Source: Actinomycetospora chibensis (GTDB taxonomy: Bacteria; Actinomycetota; Actinomycetes; Mycobacteriales; Pseudonocardiaceae). Taken from it: a stretch of 64,000 nt of DNA. The translations under genes and the position numbers were made by a program. Positions 54,171 to 63,576 of this stretch are shown here, one piece after another. The stretch covers positions 1 to 64,000 of the forward strand of contig NZ_JAQZAM010000022.1 of assembly GCF_028737215.1 (NCBI RefSeq), in the 5' to 3' direction. The notes beneath the pieces are model-generated. The model made no database searches and had not been told where the DNA came from. It saw only the letters and a program-made list of their open reading frames with translations. Within the stretch, counting starts at the first letter, position 1; each line of letters starts with the position of its first letter.

Positions 54171-55364
54171 CTACGAACGGGCGCGACCCCAGGCCTCGCG
54201 GAGGCTCACCCTGGCGCCGGTGCGCAGCACCGAGTTCGCGTAGATCCGCCCGCCGAGGGCCAGCACGACGGCCGTGAACGTGATCGTCAGGGCGAACGCC
54301 AGCACGACCTGACCGACCGGCGCGACGCCGAGCGCGATCCGCGCGGGCATGAACAGAGGGCTGAACGGCGGGAGCAGAGAGATGACGGTGATCGCCGTGC
54401 CCCGCGGGTCCGAGGTGAGCAGGTTGAAGCCGACGACGAAGCCGAGCAGCACCGTGATCGTGATCGGTGACAGGACGCTCTGCGTGTCCTCCTGGCGGGA
54501 GACCAGCGAGCCGGCGGCCGCGAACACGGTCGCGTAGAGCGCGAAGCCGAGCAGGTACCACACGACCACGGACACCACGGTCGACACGAGCCCGGCCCCG
54601 CCCGAGAGCACCCCGGCGGCGCCGGCGACGGCGAGCCCCGCGCCGCCCAGCACCACGAGCTGGAGGAGGCCGACGGCCCCGAGACCGAGCACCTTCCCGA
54701 GCAGCAGCTGCCAGGGCCGTACCGACGACAGCACGATCTCGACGACCCGGCTCGCCTTCTCCTCGACCACCCCCTGCGCGACCATCGCGCCGTAGGTCTG
54801 GATGGAGAAGAACAGCAGGAACGCCCCGGCGAGCCCGAGACCCAGCCGTTGCCCGGCCTGCGGGTCCGGCGGCTCCGCGGAGACCACGACGGGACCGGAC
54901 TCGGCGACCGCCGCGTCCAGGCCGGCCGGGTCGACGCCCCGGCCCGTGAGGTAGGCGTCGCGGGCCACGGCGCTCGTCGCGTCGACGATCACGCGCTCGA
55001 GCGCGGCGTCGGGCTCGGACTCGACGGAGACCCGCGGGCGGATCGGGTCGCCGGCGACGAGCGCGTCGAGGTCGCCCGCGCGCACGGCCGCCTCGCCCGC
55101 GGCGACATCGGGCTGCGGCACGACGGTGAGCGTGAGGCCCTCGGTGGGCGCCGCGCGCTCCAGCGGCCCGGTCAGCGCCACGGCGGGACCGGCGACGCCG
55201 ACGCGCGCGGTGTCCTCCCCCGAGGCGAGGGTGGCCACCACCGCCGCGTAGACGCCCAGCAGGAGCAGCACGACGAGGGTGCCGACGATGAACGCCCGGC
55301 CCTTGACCCGCGACGCGAACTCGCGCCGGGCGATGAGCGCGACGGGGCGCAGGGCTCCGTTCAC
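54171..55364 (-). CDS. ABC-2 type permease (NatB-like)
   Basis: A 397-residue membrane protein with an N-terminal helix (about 25-45), a large extracytoplasmic domain (about 46-170) and five to six C-terminal helices, the NatB/ABC-2 exporter design. RREFASRVKGRAFIVGT and EEKASRVVEIVLSSVRPWQLLLGKVLG are typical. The GTG start overlaps the ATPase stop (55361-55364) and so forms one exporter with it, perhaps for Na+, antibiotics or lipids. Confidence 0.82.
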   Translation of the reverse strand: MNGALRPVALIARREFASRVKGRAFIVGTLVVLLLLGVYAAVVATLASGEDTARVGVAGPAVALTGPLERAAPTEGLTLTVVPQPDVAAGEAAVRAGDLDALVAGDPIRPRVSVESEPDAALERVIVDATSAVARDAYLTGRGVDPAGLDAAVAESGPVVVSAEPPDPQAGQRLGLGLAGAFLLFFSIQTYGAMVAQGVVEEKASRVVEIVLSSVRPWQLLLGKVLGLGAVGLLQLVVLGGAGLAVAGAAGVLSGGAGLVSTVVSVVVWYLLGFALYATVFAAAGSLVSRQEDTQSVLSPITITVLLGFVVGFNLLTSDPRGTAITVISLLPPFSPLFMPARIALGVAPVGQVVLAFALTITFTAVVLALGGRIYANSVLRTGARVSLREAWGRARS

Positions 55365-56296
55365 GCGGCGGCTCCGGGCGCCTCGGGCGGGGCGGGCGTG
55401 CCCGTGGAGGCCACCGTGTCCCGGTAGATCTCGGCCAGCGGGGGCCGGAGGCGCCGGAACTCGAGCACGGGCCCGGTCCGGCGGGCCGCGTCGAGGACGG
55501 CCGTCAGCGTGGCGTCGGAGGGGTCGGCGAGCGTCACCACCGTGCCCTCGTGCGCGGCGCGCGTTCCGGCCACGCCGGGCAGGGCGTCGGCCCAGCCGGG
55601 CGGGGCGTGCGGCGCGACGACGAGGAGCTCGGGGGCCGAGGCGTCGCGCAGCTCCTCCACGGTGCCCTCGGCGACGGCGCGCCCGGCCCGGACGATGCCG
55701 ACGCGGTCGCAGAGCCGCTCGACGAGCTCGAGCTGGTGGGAGGAGAACACCACCGGCGCGCCGGCGTCGCGGCGCTCGCGCAGGACCTCGCTCATGACGT
55801 CGACGGCCAGGGGATCGAGGCCCGAGAACGGCTCGTCGAGCACGAGCACGTCCGGGTCGGCGACGAGCGCGGCGGCGAGCTGGACGCGCTGCTGGTTGCC
55901 CAGGCTCAGGCGCTGGACCTCGTCACCGCGGCGGTCGGCGATGCCGAGGCGCTCGGTCCACCGGTCGGCCGCGGCGCGGGCGTCGGCGGCCGACCGTCCG
56001 CGGAGCTCGGCGAGGTAGCGCAGCTGCGTCCCCACGGCCATCCGCGGGTAGAGGCCCCGCTCCTCGGGCATGTAGCCGATCCGCCGGCGCGACGCGGCGT
56101 CGAGCGGACGTCCGTCGAGCCGGACCTCGCCGGCGTCGGCAGCGAGCACGCCGAGCGCGATCCGCATCGTCGTCGTCTTGCCGGCCCCGTTGGCGCCGAC
56201 GAAGCCGTAGAGCTCGCCGGGGCGCACGGTGAGGCTCATCCCGTCCAGGGCCACCGTGGACCCGAACCGCTTGGAGACCCCGTCGATCTCGAGCAT
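55361..56296 (-). CDS. ABC transporter ATP-binding protein (NatA-like)
   Basis: A 311-residue cytoplasmic ATPase. Walker A GANGAGKTT (about 35-43), Q-loop MPEERGLYP, signature LSLGNQQRVQLAAAL (an LSxGN variant of LSGGQ), Walker B DVLVLDEPFSGLDP and H-loop FSSHQ are all present. The C-terminal 90 residues are an extra regulatory part typical of DrrA/NatA-type exporters. ATG at 56296 with GGGGAG 5 nt upstream. It drives the overlapping ABC-2 permease. Divergent from a small membrane protein. Confidence 0.87.
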   Translation of the reverse strand: MLEIDGVSKRFGSTVALDGMSLTVRPGELYGFVGANGAGKTTTMRIALGVLAADAGEVRLDGRPLDAASRRRIGYMPEERGLYPRMAVGTQLRYLAELRGRSAADARAAADRWTERLGIADRRGDEVQRLSLGNQQRVQLAAALVADPDVLVLDEPFSGLDPLAVDVMSEVLRERRDAGAPVVFSSHQLELVERLCDRVGIVRAGRAVAEGTVEELRDASAPELLVVAPHAPPGWADALPGVAGTRAAHEGTVVTLADPSDATLTAVLDAARRTGPVLEFRRLRPPLAEIYRDTVASTGTPAPPEAPGAAA

Positions 56297-56461
56297 CGCT
56301 CTCCCCACCTCCCGGGCCGGCGGGTCAGGATGTCGGAGATCACCTGCCCGGGCCACTCGGGACCGGGACCACATCGTGACCCCGTTCGTCGTAACGAGAT
56401 CTGGTGGCAGGGGCGACGTCCCGAGCAGAGTGCGGGATCTCGCGGGGGCGGAGGGGAGCCG

Positions 56462-56800
56462 ATGATGCGGCTGCTGACGGTGGCGGGTGTGACCCTCCTG
56501 TTTTTGATGGGCGCGGTGCCTCTGGCCGTGCCCGGCGTGCCGCGCCTGCCCGGGATCCCCGCGCCGGTGGCCGCCGGGGCCCTGGTCCTGGCCGGGGTGT
56601 CGTTCCTCGCCGGGATCGTGTTCCTCGTCCGCGGAGCCCAGGTCCGGCGCCGGGCGGAGGCCGCCGAGCCGCCGGCCGAGCCGATGGCTCCCGTCCCCGC
56701 CCCGATCCCCGTCGCGCCGAGGGCTGCCGCCCCGGTTCCTGCCGCCCCGGTCACGTCGGCCCCTCGTCGCGGCTTCGTGGCCGTGCGCACTCGTCTCTAG
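56462..56800 (+). CDS. Small membrane protein, unknown
   Basis: A 112-residue protein with two hydrophobic segments (about 3-22 and 36-58) and a basic, then Pro/Ala-rich tail that repeats PVPAPIPVAPRAAAPVPAAP. No family is recognised. It is divergent from the ABC exporter (165-bp gap). A GGAG lies about 8 nt before the ATG. It ends in a 15-bp tandem repeat. Confidence 0.55.
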   Translation: MMRLLTVAGVTLLFLMGAVPLAVPGVPRLPGIPAPVAAGALVLAGVSFLAGIVFLVRGAQVRRRAEAAEPPAEPMAPVPAPIPVAPRAAAPVPAAPVTSAPRRGFVAVRTRL

Positions 56801-56852
56801 GGCGGCGTCTACTCGGGCGGCGTCTACTCGGGCGGCGTCTACTCGGGCGGCG
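56800..56852. repeat. 15-bp tandem repeat, three copies plus a part
   Basis: The unit GGGCGGCGTCTACTC starts at 56800, 56815 and 56830, followed by GGGCGGCG. It lies between two convergent genes. Each copy carries CTA, i.e. a TAG on the minus strand, in one frame, so the minus-strand gene ends in the last copy and would meet further in-frame stops. Confidence 0.85.
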
Positions 56853-57825
56853 ACCACAGCCCGGAGACGGGCGCGCCGGGCAGCTCTCCCCGCCAGGTCC
56901 AGAGCCAGGCGGGCGCCGACCCGTCCGTCCCGTGCGCGAGCGCGCGCACCCGCCGGTAGTCCGGCCCCTCGTACTCGTCGAGCACGGGAAGCGACGCGAC
57001 CGGGTCGGCCAGCCGGAGCACCGTCCCGCGGGCTCGCCCCGGCCCGCCCTGCCGCAGCGCGGGGTAGCCGCGCCCGGTGTCGTGGACGCGGCCCGGCAGC
57101 CAGGCCGGCTCCGGGTCCCCGACCACGTGCGGCGCGATCAGGGGCCAGGCCCGTCGGCCCGGCATGAGCGTCCCGTAGACGAACACCCGATCCGGCCACG
57201 CCGCAGGGTCCGGCGCCCCGTCCTGGACCGTCACCGACCCCGGATCGAGCGGCGCGGGTGAGCCGACGAGGTCCCGCGCCGCCACCTGGTCGACGTCGTC
57301 GCAGCGGACCGGGGCGCCGTCGACGAGCAGCGGCGCCCGCAGCGGGGCGCCCCCCCAGTACGCCCACACGCCGTCGAGACGCGCGCCGTCCTCGGTGACC
57401 ACGCGCCCGGTCCCCAGGCGCACGAGGTCGTAGCGCTCGCCGCGGCCTTCGCAGCGGTCGAGGACGGCCACCTGGTCCGGGGTGGCCATCCACACCGCGT
57501 GGGTCTCCACCGCGCCCGGCGCAGGAGCGAGCGTCGCCGGGCGGGCACCGTCGCGGGCGCGCAGGCCGGCGGCCCACACCGCGGCGAGGTCCTCGACCCG
57601 CGCCCGCAGCACGACGACCGGTCCCGCGAGCCCGAGGTGCTCCCGCAGCCAGGTCAGCTTCGACGGGCACCGGTTGGACCCGAACGCGAGCACGGGCACG
57701 CGTTCGCTCATCGGGGCCGCGCCGTGCCCGGCGAGCCGGCGGTCGAGGTCGACGCCCGCCACGGTCCAGCCGGCCCCGGCCGACGCCGACGGGTCGAGCC
57801 GGTGGCTGCGGGCGTCGAGGTGCAC
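56839..57825 (-). CDS. Gamma-glutamylcyclotransferase-like protein with two GGCT domains
   Basis: A protein of at least 328 residues with two GGCT-like domains. The N-terminal one starts VPVLAFGSNRCPSKL (the YGSN-type nucleotide-like loop) and has DRCEGRGERYDL; the C-terminal one starts RVFVYGTLMPGRRAWPL (YGTL motif) and has LDEYEGPDYRRV with the expected catalytic Glu. GGCT-fold enzymes cyclise gamma-glutamyl amines to 5-oxoproline. The frame stays open upstream and the DNA there reads [20 protein letters not shown], which looks coding, so the true start may be CTG at 57906, overlapping the hydrolase stop; GTG 57825 is the first standard start. Links to gamma-glutamyl metabolism are inference. 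Confidence 0.72.
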   Translation of the reverse strand: MHLDARSHRLDPSASAGAGWTVAGVDLDRRLAGHGAAPMSERVPVLAFGSNRCPSKLTWLREHLGLAGPVVVLRARVEDLAAVWAAGLRARDGARPATLAPAPGAVETHAVWMATPDQVAVLDRCEGRGERYDLVRLGTGRVVTEDGARLDGVWAYWGGAPLRAPLLVDGAPVRCDDVDQVAARDLVGSPAPLDPGSVTVQDGAPDPAAWPDRVFVYGTLMPGRRAWPLIAPHVVGDPEPAWLPGRVHDTGRGYPALRQGGPGRARGTVLRLADPVASLPVLDEYEGPDYRRVRALAHGTDGSAPAWLWTWRGELPGAPVSGLWSPPE

Positions 57826-57902
57826 GAACGAGAAACCCGGCGCGACCCCGGGGTAGGGGTCGGCCGGGTACTCGCTGTCGGCGTACTGCGTCTCCTCCGG
57901 GC

Positions 57903-58547
57903 TCAGTAGCCCCGCTCGCGGTACTCGTCGAGGCGCGCGGCCTCGTCGCCGACCTTCGTGGTGTCGCCGTGCCCCGTGCGCACGATGGTGTCGCCGGGCA
58001 GCGAGAACACCTTGTCCGCCAGCTGCTCGATCAGCACGTTGAAGTCCGAGTACGACGGCCCGGTGGCGCCCGGCCCCCCGTTGAACAGGGTGTCGCCGGA
58101 GAACAGCGTGCCGATGTCCGGCGCGTAGAACACCGTCGACCCGGGGGAGTGCCCCGGGGTGTGGATCGCCCGCAGGTCGATGCCGGCGATCGTGAAGGTC
58201 TCACCGTCGGTGATCTCGCCGTCCGGCTCCCGGTCCGGGTAGGTGAGGTTCCAGATCACCCGGTCGTCCGGGTTGAGCAGGATCGGCGCGTCGAACGCCG
58301 ACGAGATCGCCGGCGCCGCGTTGACGTGGTCGTTGTGCGAGTGGGTGCACAGGATGGCCACGACATTGCGGTCGCCGACCGCCTTCTTGATCGCCTCGGC
58401 GTCGTGCGGGGCGTCCAGCAGGACGACCTCGGACGAGTCCCCGATGATCCAGACGTTGTTGTCGACGTCGAACGAGTTGCCGTCGATCTGGAACTGGCCG
58501 GACGTCGTCAGGTGCTCGACGCCCTCGCCGACCTTCTCGGCCGTCAC
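57903..58547 (-). CDS. Metallo-beta-lactamase-fold hydrolase linked to mycothiol-dependent formaldehyde oxidation
   Basis: A 214-residue MBL-fold hydrolase. The metal motif [10 protein letters not shown] (HxHxDH), [19 protein letters not shown] and VRTGHGDTT give the two-zinc site. The GTG start overlaps the dehydrogenase stop in GTGA (58544-58547), the same pairing as Rv2259-Rv2260. A likely role is hydrolysis of S-formylmycothiol to formate and mycothiol, like glyoxalase II-type thioester hydrolases; this is inference from context. Confidence 0.82.
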   Translation of the reverse strand: MTAEKVGEGVEHLTTSGQFQIDGNSFDVDNNVWIIGDSSEVVLLDAPHDAEAIKKAVGDRNVVAILCTHSHNDHVNAAPAISSAFDAPILLNPDDRVIWNLTYPDREPDGEITDGETFTIAGIDLRAIHTPGHSPGSTVFYAPDIGTLFSGDTLFNGGPGATGPSYSDFNVLIEQLADKVFSLPGDTIVRTGHGDTTKVGDEAARLDEYRERGY

Positions 58548-59635
58548 AGGATCACCACCGAACGCAGCACGTCGCCGTGGTGCATCTTCTCGAAGGACTG
58601 CTCGACGTCGTCGAGCGAGATGCGCTCGGTGACGAACTTGTCGAGCGGGAACCGGCCCTGCAGCGCGAGGTCGACGAGCATCGGGAAGTCGCGGCTCGGC
58701 AGGCAGTCGCCGTACCAGGACGCCCGCAGAGACCCGCCGTGGGAGAAGAACGGCTGGAAGTCGGCCTCGAGCTTCATGTCCGGCGCCGGGACGCCGACGA
58801 GCACCAGCCGGCCGGCGAGGTCGCGGGCCTCGAAGGCCTGCTTCCACGTGGCCGGGATGCCCACGGCGTCGACGACGACGTCGGCGCCGAACCCGTCGGT
58901 GAGCTCGCGGATACGCTCGACCGGGTCCTCGTTCTTGGCGTTGACGCCGTGGGTGGCGCCGAAGCCCTTGGCCCACTCGAGCTTCCGGTCCTCGGTGTCG
59001 ACCGCGATGATCGTCGTGGCGCCGGCCAGCGCCGCACCCGCGATCGCCGCGTCGCCCACGCCGCCGCAGCCGATGACCGCCACGGTCTCGCCGCGCTTCA
59101 CCTCACCGGTGTTGATCGCCGCGCCCGCGCCGGCCATGATCCCGCAGCCGATGAGCCCGGCCTGAGCCGGATCGATGTCCGGGTTGACCTTCGTGCACTG
59201 CCCGGAGTGCACCAGCGTCTTCTCCGCGAACGCCCCGATACCCAGCGCCGGCTTGAGCTCCTCGCCGGTCTCCTTCAGCGTCATCGACTGGGCGGCGTTG
59301 TGGGTGTCGAAGCACAGGTGGTGCTTGCCCTTGCGACACGCACGACAGACACCGCAGACCGCGCGCCAGTTGAGGATGACGTAGTCGCCGACCTCGAGCC
59401 CCTGCACGTCGCCCTCGCCGAGCGCCTCGACGACGCCCGCCGCCTCGTGCCCGAGCAGGAACGGATAGGCGTCCTCGATGTTGCCCTCGCGGTAGTGCAG
59501 GTCGGTGTGGCAGACCCCGCACGCCTGGACCTTGACCACGGCCTCGCCGGGCCCGGGATCGGGGACCACGATCGTCTCGACCGTGACCGGCTTGCCCTTC
59601 TCCCGGGATACGACTCCCCGGACCTCCTGCGGCAT
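58544..59635 (-). CDS. S-(hydroxymethyl)mycothiol dehydrogenase
   Basis: A 363-residue zinc-dependent class III-type alcohol dehydrogenase that oxidises the formaldehyde-mycothiol adduct with NAD. It has the catalytic zinc site ([18 protein letters not shown]), four Cys of the structural zinc ([15 protein letters not shown]), [38 protein letters not shown] and Asp after the NAD motif (VDTEDRK). This matches mycothiol-dependent formaldehyde dehydrogenase (MscR/AdhE2). ATG at 59635 is chosen with GGAGG 4-5 nt upstream; the longer frame to 59689 lacks support. Coupled to the MBL-fold hydrolase downstream. Confidence 0.9.
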   Translation of the reverse strand: MPQEVRGVVSREKGKPVTVETIVVPDPGPGEAVVKVQACGVCHTDLHYREGNIEDAYPFLLGHEAAGVVEALGEGDVQGLEVGDYVILNWRAVCGVCRACRKGKHHLCFDTHNAAQSMTLKETGEELKPALGIGAFAEKTLVHSGQCTKVNPDIDPAQAGLIGCGIMAGAGAAINTGEVKRGETVAVIGCGGVGDAAIAGAALAGATTIIAVDTEDRKLEWAKGFGATHGVNAKNEDPVERIRELTDGFGADVVVDAVGIPATWKQAFEARDLAGRLVLVGVPAPDMKLEADFQPFFSHGGSLRASWYGDCLPSRDFPMLVDLALQGRFPLDKFVTERISLDDVEQSFEKMHHGDVLRSVVIL

Positions 59636-59840
59636 GTTGCCTCCGTCTTCCTCGCGTGTGCTCCCGGTCACCTGTGCCCGGGCGACCACCTTGGCATGCG
59701 CACCCGAGCATGGTCACTCCCCGCGGCGCCTTCCCCGGCGGGGGGATCGACGGGCGGGACCGCGCCCGGCTCCTCCCGCCGGACGCGGCCCCGTACCAGG
59801 TTCGACGCACGCACGGCGCCTGCGGTTCCCTCCGGACGCC

Positions 59841-59874
59841 GACGCGGGCGGCCACCGAGGTGACCGCCCGCGTC
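59841..59874 (-). terminator. Second hairpin downstream of the thiolase gene
   Basis: Arms of 15 bp (from GACGCGGGCGG at 59841) pair at 14 of 15 positions around a CGAG loop. It lies between the thiolase stop and the dehydrogenase start on the same strand and would stop read-through into the dehydrogenase operon. Confidence 0.7.
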
Positions 59875-59910
59875 GTGTCGTCGTGATCGACGGAAGAATA
59901 CGGACACTGG

Positions 59911-59937
59911 GTGTCAGCGACGGCACTCCGCTGACAC
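59911..59937 (-). terminator. Hairpin terminator after the thiolase gene
   Basis: Perfect 9-bp arms GTGTCAGCG / CGCTGACAC with a 9-nt loop, 17 bp past the thiolase stop. Confidence 0.75.
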
Positions 59938-59953
59938 CGAGCTGCCCGTGAAC

Positions 59954-61132
59954 TCAGACGTGCAGGATCAGCGCCGAGCCCTGCCCGCCGCCGCCGCACA
60001 GGCCGGCCGCGCCCACGCCGCCGCCGCGGCGCTTGAGCTCGTGGGCGATGTGGATGGCGATGCGCGCGCCGCTCGCGCCGACCGGGTGGCCCAGGGCGAT
60101 GGCGCCGCCGTCGGGGTTGACCCGCTCGGGGTCGACGCCGAGCTCGGTGGTCGACTGCAGCGCCACGGCCGCGAACGCCTCGTTGATCTCGAGCATCTCC
60201 AGTGCGCTCGCCTCGATGCCCTCGCGCTGCAGCGCCTTCTGGATGGCCCGCGACGGCTGCGAGAGCAGCGAGTTGTCCGGCCCGGCGACCCAGCCGTGGT
60301 GGCCGATCGTCGCCAGCACCTCGAGGCCGAGCTCCTCGGCCTTCTTCGCCGACATCACGACGCACGCCGCGGCGCCGTCGGAGATCTGCGAGGAGGAGGC
60401 CGCGGTGATGGCGCCGTTCTTGTCGAACGCGGGCTTGAGCTTGCCCAGGCCCTCGGCGGTCGTGTCGCCCCGGACGCCCTCGTCCTCGTTGACGACCACC
60501 GGGTCGCCCTTGCGCTGCGGGATGCTCACCGGCGCGATCTCGGCGTCGAAGCGCCCGTTCTTCGACGCGTCGGCGGCGCGCTGGTGCGACGCCGCGGAGA
60601 ACGCGTCCATGTCCTCCCGCTTGAGGCCGATCGAGCTCGCGTACCGCTCGGTCGACGCGCCCATCGACTCGTGGTCGTAGACGTCGGTCAGGCCGTCCGA
60701 CTCGGTGGCGTCGAGGACCGTGCCGGCGCCGTACTTGTAGCCGCGCCGGGCCTTGGGCAGCAGGTACGGGGCCTCGGTCATCGACTCCATGCCGCCGGCG
60801 ACGACGATGTCGTAGTCACCGGCCTGGATCATCTGGTCGGCCACCGCGATGGCGTCGAGGCCGGACAGGCAGACCTTGTTGAGGGTGAACGACGGCGTCG
60901 ACATCGGGATGCCGGCGTCCGTGCTCGCCTTGCGCGCGGGGTTCTGGCCCGCGCCGGCCTGGATGACCTGCCCCATGATCACGTACTCGACCTGCTCGCC
61001 GGAGATGCCGGCGGCCTCGAGGGCACCCTTGATCGCCACCGCGCCGAGCTCGCCGGCGGTCATGCCGGCGAAGGCCCCGGAGAGCTTGCCGATCGGGGTG
61101 CGCTTGCCGGAGACGATGACGGAACCGGGCAT
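59954..61132 (-). CDS. Acetyl-CoA C-acetyltransferase (thiolase)
   Basis: A 392-residue thiolase that condenses two acetyl-CoA to acetoacetyl-CoA. The nucleophile Cys is in [11 protein letters not shown] (about residue 88), the general-base His in [16 protein letters not shown], and the second active Cys in [14 protein letters not shown]. The family length is about 390. It lies between a PhaC-like hydrolase and the formaldehyde operon and near an acetoacetyl-CoA reductase, so it is likely the PhaA step of polyhydroxybutyrate synthesis, though a catabolic role is also possible. ATG with GGAGG close upstream. Confidence 0.9.
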   Translation of the reverse strand: MPGSVIVSGKRTPIGKLSGAFAGMTAGELGAVAIKGALEAAGISGEQVEYVIMGQVIQAGAGQNPARKASTDAGIPMSTPSFTLNKVCLSGLDAIAVADQMIQAGDYDIVVAGGMESMTEAPYLLPKARRGYKYGAGTVLDATESDGLTDVYDHESMGASTERYASSIGLKREDMDAFSAASHQRAADASKNGRFDAEIAPVSIPQRKGDPVVVNEDEGVRGDTTAEGLGKLKPAFDKNGAITAASSSQISDGAAACVVMSAKKAEELGLEVLATIGHHGWVAGPDNSLLSQPSRAIQKALQREGIEASALEMLEINEAFAAVALQSTTELGVDPERVNPDGGAIALGHPVGASGARIAIHIAHELKRRGGGVGAAGLCGGGGQGSALILHV

Positions 61133-61333
61133 GGAGATCCTCCTGGTCGATGGGTGGCCCGACGGTGGGCCGGAGACGACCGACCACCGGGGTGATCACG
61201 ACGTGACGTGAACACCACGGCGAGCGAGCCGGAGTGCACCGAACGTACCCACATCGACCGGGCCGATCCCAGGGTCGCGGGTGAAGGATCACCGCGCGAT
61301 CCCCGGAATCGGTCCAGGTCGTCGGGGGCAGGC

Positions 61334-62578
61334 TCAGTCCGTGCGCCGCGAGTGCTCGGCGACCGCGGTCATGAGCGGCGGCCACTCGTACCGCAGCGCC
61401 TGGTTGCCCATGAAGAGGCCCAGGTGGCCGCCCGGCGCGGTGCGCCGCGTGACCTGGTCCGCCGGGGTCGAGACGTGGTCCGCGGCCGCGAAGACCTGCA
61501 CGGGCGGGGTGATGTGGTCGGTCGCGCCGCCCAGCAGGAACAGCGGGCACGAGATGGCGCGCATGTCCACGCGTCGCCCGTCGACCTCGAGGGTCCCGTT
61601 GATCAGCTCGTTGCCCGCGAACAGGTGCTCGACCAGCCACAGGTAGAAGGCGCCGGGGACGTCCTGGGTGTGCTTGAACCAGTCCTCGAACGACTCGTAG
61701 CGCGCGATGGCGGCCGGGTCGTCGAGGTTGCGCAGCAGGTCGACGTGCTTGGCGATCTCGGCGTCGGGGCGGATCGCGATGAACCCGCCGAGGACGAACG
61801 AGCCCGGCATGTTGCCGCCGCCCGCGGCGACCATGGCGCGGTAGGGCAGCTGCCCGAAGCGCTGGGTCATCACCCGCGACGAGGCCCCGATGGGCGTCTC
61901 GCCGGCGTGGAAGTCGATCGGCGCCCCGGCCAGCGTGAGCGTGTTGACCTTGTCCGGGTGCATCGCGGCGTAGATCGTCGCGAGCCACCCGCCCTGGCAG
62001 TCGCCGACGAGGTTGACCGAGTCGCGGCCGACGGTCTCGCGGCAGTGCTCGACGGCGCGGTCGACCACCGCGATGTAGTCGGAGATCGTCGTGCCGGAGG
62101 TCTCCCGCGTCGCGCCGACCCAGTCGAGGGTGAATGCGCGGGTCAGGCCCGCCTCGCGGATCACCATCATCTGCGACTGGCGGGGCTGGAAGTCGACGAT
62201 GCACGAGTCGTGCCCCGCCTGCGGCGGCAGCACGAGCGTCGGGACGACGTCGTCGGTGGAGCCCTGCGAGAAGTCGCGCAGCCGCGCGATCGGCGTCTCG
62301 AAGACGATCTCGTGGTCGTTGTGCCACTGCGGCCGGCGGCGGGTGAGCACGTGGCGCCACCAGCGGCGGGCGTCCTGCGTGTTCTGCCCCGGCGTGACCG
62401 ACTGGGTCAGGGCCCGCTGGAGCACGTAGCCGGCGCCCTTGGTCATCGCCGTCACCCCGCGGACCGCCGCGGTGGCGTGGTAGCCACGCAGGTAGGCGGC
62501 GGGGTCGGGGCTGGGGGCCTCGGACTGGGCCTCGAGCGGGTCGCCCGGAGCGCCCGCCTCGTCGATGGTGGCCGTCAT
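61334..62578 (-). CDS. PhaC-like polyhydroxyalkanoate synthase/alpha-beta hydrolase
   Basis: A 414-residue alpha/beta-hydrolase. The nucleophile elbow VGDCQGGWLATIY has Cys in a G-x-C-x-G box, as in PHA synthases, in place of the Ser of lipases; the acid is likely in GGATDHITPP and the His in PGGHLGLFMG. It is shorter than class I PhaC (about 560-600) and lacks the full N-terminal domain, so it is closer to class III/PhaC-like or PHA-related hydrolases. ATG with GAGGAGG 6 nt upstream. Neighbours: thiolase downstream, divergent acetoacetyl-CoA reductase; together they make a polymer-synthesis cluster. A distinct esterase-like activity cannot be excluded. Confidence 0.78.
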   Translation of the reverse strand: MTATIDEAGAPGDPLEAQSEAPSPDPAAYLRGYHATAAVRGVTAMTKGAGYVLQRALTQSVTPGQNTQDARRWWRHVLTRRRPQWHNDHEIVFETPIARLRDFSQGSTDDVVPTLVLPPQAGHDSCIVDFQPRQSQMMVIREAGLTRAFTLDWVGATRETSGTTISDYIAVVDRAVEHCRETVGRDSVNLVGDCQGGWLATIYAAMHPDKVNTLTLAGAPIDFHAGETPIGASSRVMTQRFGQLPYRAMVAAGGGNMPGSFVLGGFIAIRPDAEIAKHVDLLRNLDDPAAIARYESFEDWFKHTQDVPGAFYLWLVEHLFAGNELINGTLEVDGRRVDMRAISCPLFLLGGATDHITPPVQVFAAADHVSTPADQVTRRTAPGGHLGLFMGNQALRYEWPPLMTAVAEHSRRTD

Positions 62579-62814
62579 CTCGCACCTCCTCGCGCCCGGA
62601 GACCGGGCGCTCGACACACCCGGCTCTGGGTGCTGCACGGAACGTACGGCTGCTTGGGATGTTTCGCAACGGGCCCCTACCGACGGGTAAACCGATCGGT
62701 TCCCTTCCCCTGGACACGGGTTTGTGACTTCGATGGCACCCGGATCGTGTGGCACGGACCACGCTCCGGGTACAGACACCCTCGACGACGGTGCCGAACA
62801 GCGAAGGAGCACGC

Positions 62815-63552
62815 ATGGGAGACATGACCGGACAGGTGGCCCTGGTGACCGGGGGCGCGCGCGGGATCGGGCGTGCCATCAGCACGCGTCTCGCCCGGCG
62901 CGGGATGAAGGTCGGTGTCGGCTACTCGTCCGACTCGAGCTCCGCCGAGGAGCTCCAGGCGGAGTTCCCGGACCAGATCACCATCCACCAGGGCAACATC
63001 GGCAGCCGCGGCGACTGCGAGCGGGTGATCGACGAGGTCATGCAGGCGCACGGCCGGATCGACGTGCTCGTGAACAACGCCGGCATCACCGCCGACAAGA
63101 TGGTCGCGAAGATGGAGGTCGACGACTGGGACCGCGTGGTCCAGGTCAACCTGTCGGGCACCTTCTACATGGCGCAGATCGCCTACCTGCACATGGCCGA
63201 GCGCGGCAGCGGCCGCATCGTCAACATCAGCTCGGTCATCGGCGAGGCGGGCAATGCGGGCCAGGTCAACTACGCCGCGACGAAGTCGGGCCTCTTCGGC
63301 ATGACGATGTCGATGGCGCAGGAGGGCGCGCGCAAGGGCGTCACCGTCAACTGCGTCGCGCCGGGCTACATCGAGACCGACATGGTCGCAGCGGTGCCGG
63401 AGAAGGCCATCGAGAAGATCGTCTCCGGGATCCCGCTGCGCCGCCTCGGCCAGCCCGACGAGGTGGCCCGCGTCGTCGAGTTCCTCGCCGACCCGGAGTC
63501 GGAGTACATCACCGGGCAGGTCTACTCGGTCAACGGCGGCCTGCACATGTGA
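62815..63552 (+). CDS. phaB: Acetoacetyl-CoA reductase (PhaB/FabG-type SDR)
   Basis: A 245-residue short-chain dehydrogenase that reduces acetoacetyl-CoA with NADPH to 3-hydroxybutyryl-CoA. TGGARGIGRAI (cofactor), NNAG, S in NISSVIGEAGNAGQVNYAATKSG (Ser-Tyr-x-x-x-Lys) and PGYIETDMV are all present; the GQVNYAATKSGLFGMTMSMAQEGA region matches PhaB better than FabG. ATG at 62815 is chosen with AAGGAG 6 nt upstream; the longer frame to 62749 lacks it. It is divergent from the PhaC-like gene (236 bp). A hairpin embedding its stop codon follows. Confidence 0.87.
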   Translation: MGDMTGQVALVTGGARGIGRAISTRLARRGMKVGVGYSSDSSSAEELQAEFPDQITIHQGNIGSRGDCERVIDEVMQAHGRIDVLVNNAGITADKMVAKMEVDDWDRVVQVNLSGTFYMAQIAYLHMAERGSGRIVNISSVIGEAGNAGQVNYAATKSGLFGMTMSMAQEGARKGVTVNCVAPGYIETDMVAAVPEKAIEKIVSGIPLRRLGQPDEVARVVEFLADPESEYITGQVYSVNGGLHM

Positions 63553-63570
63553 GCCGCTGCGCGGGCTCAC
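63549..63570. terminator. Hairpin terminator embedding the phaB stop codon
   Basis: GTGAGCC (63549-63555) and GGCTCAC (63564-63570) flank an 8-nt loop. The TGA of phaB is inside the left arm; the convergent hydrolase gene ends 7 bp further on. Confidence 0.7.
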
Positions 63571-63576
63571 GGGCCG

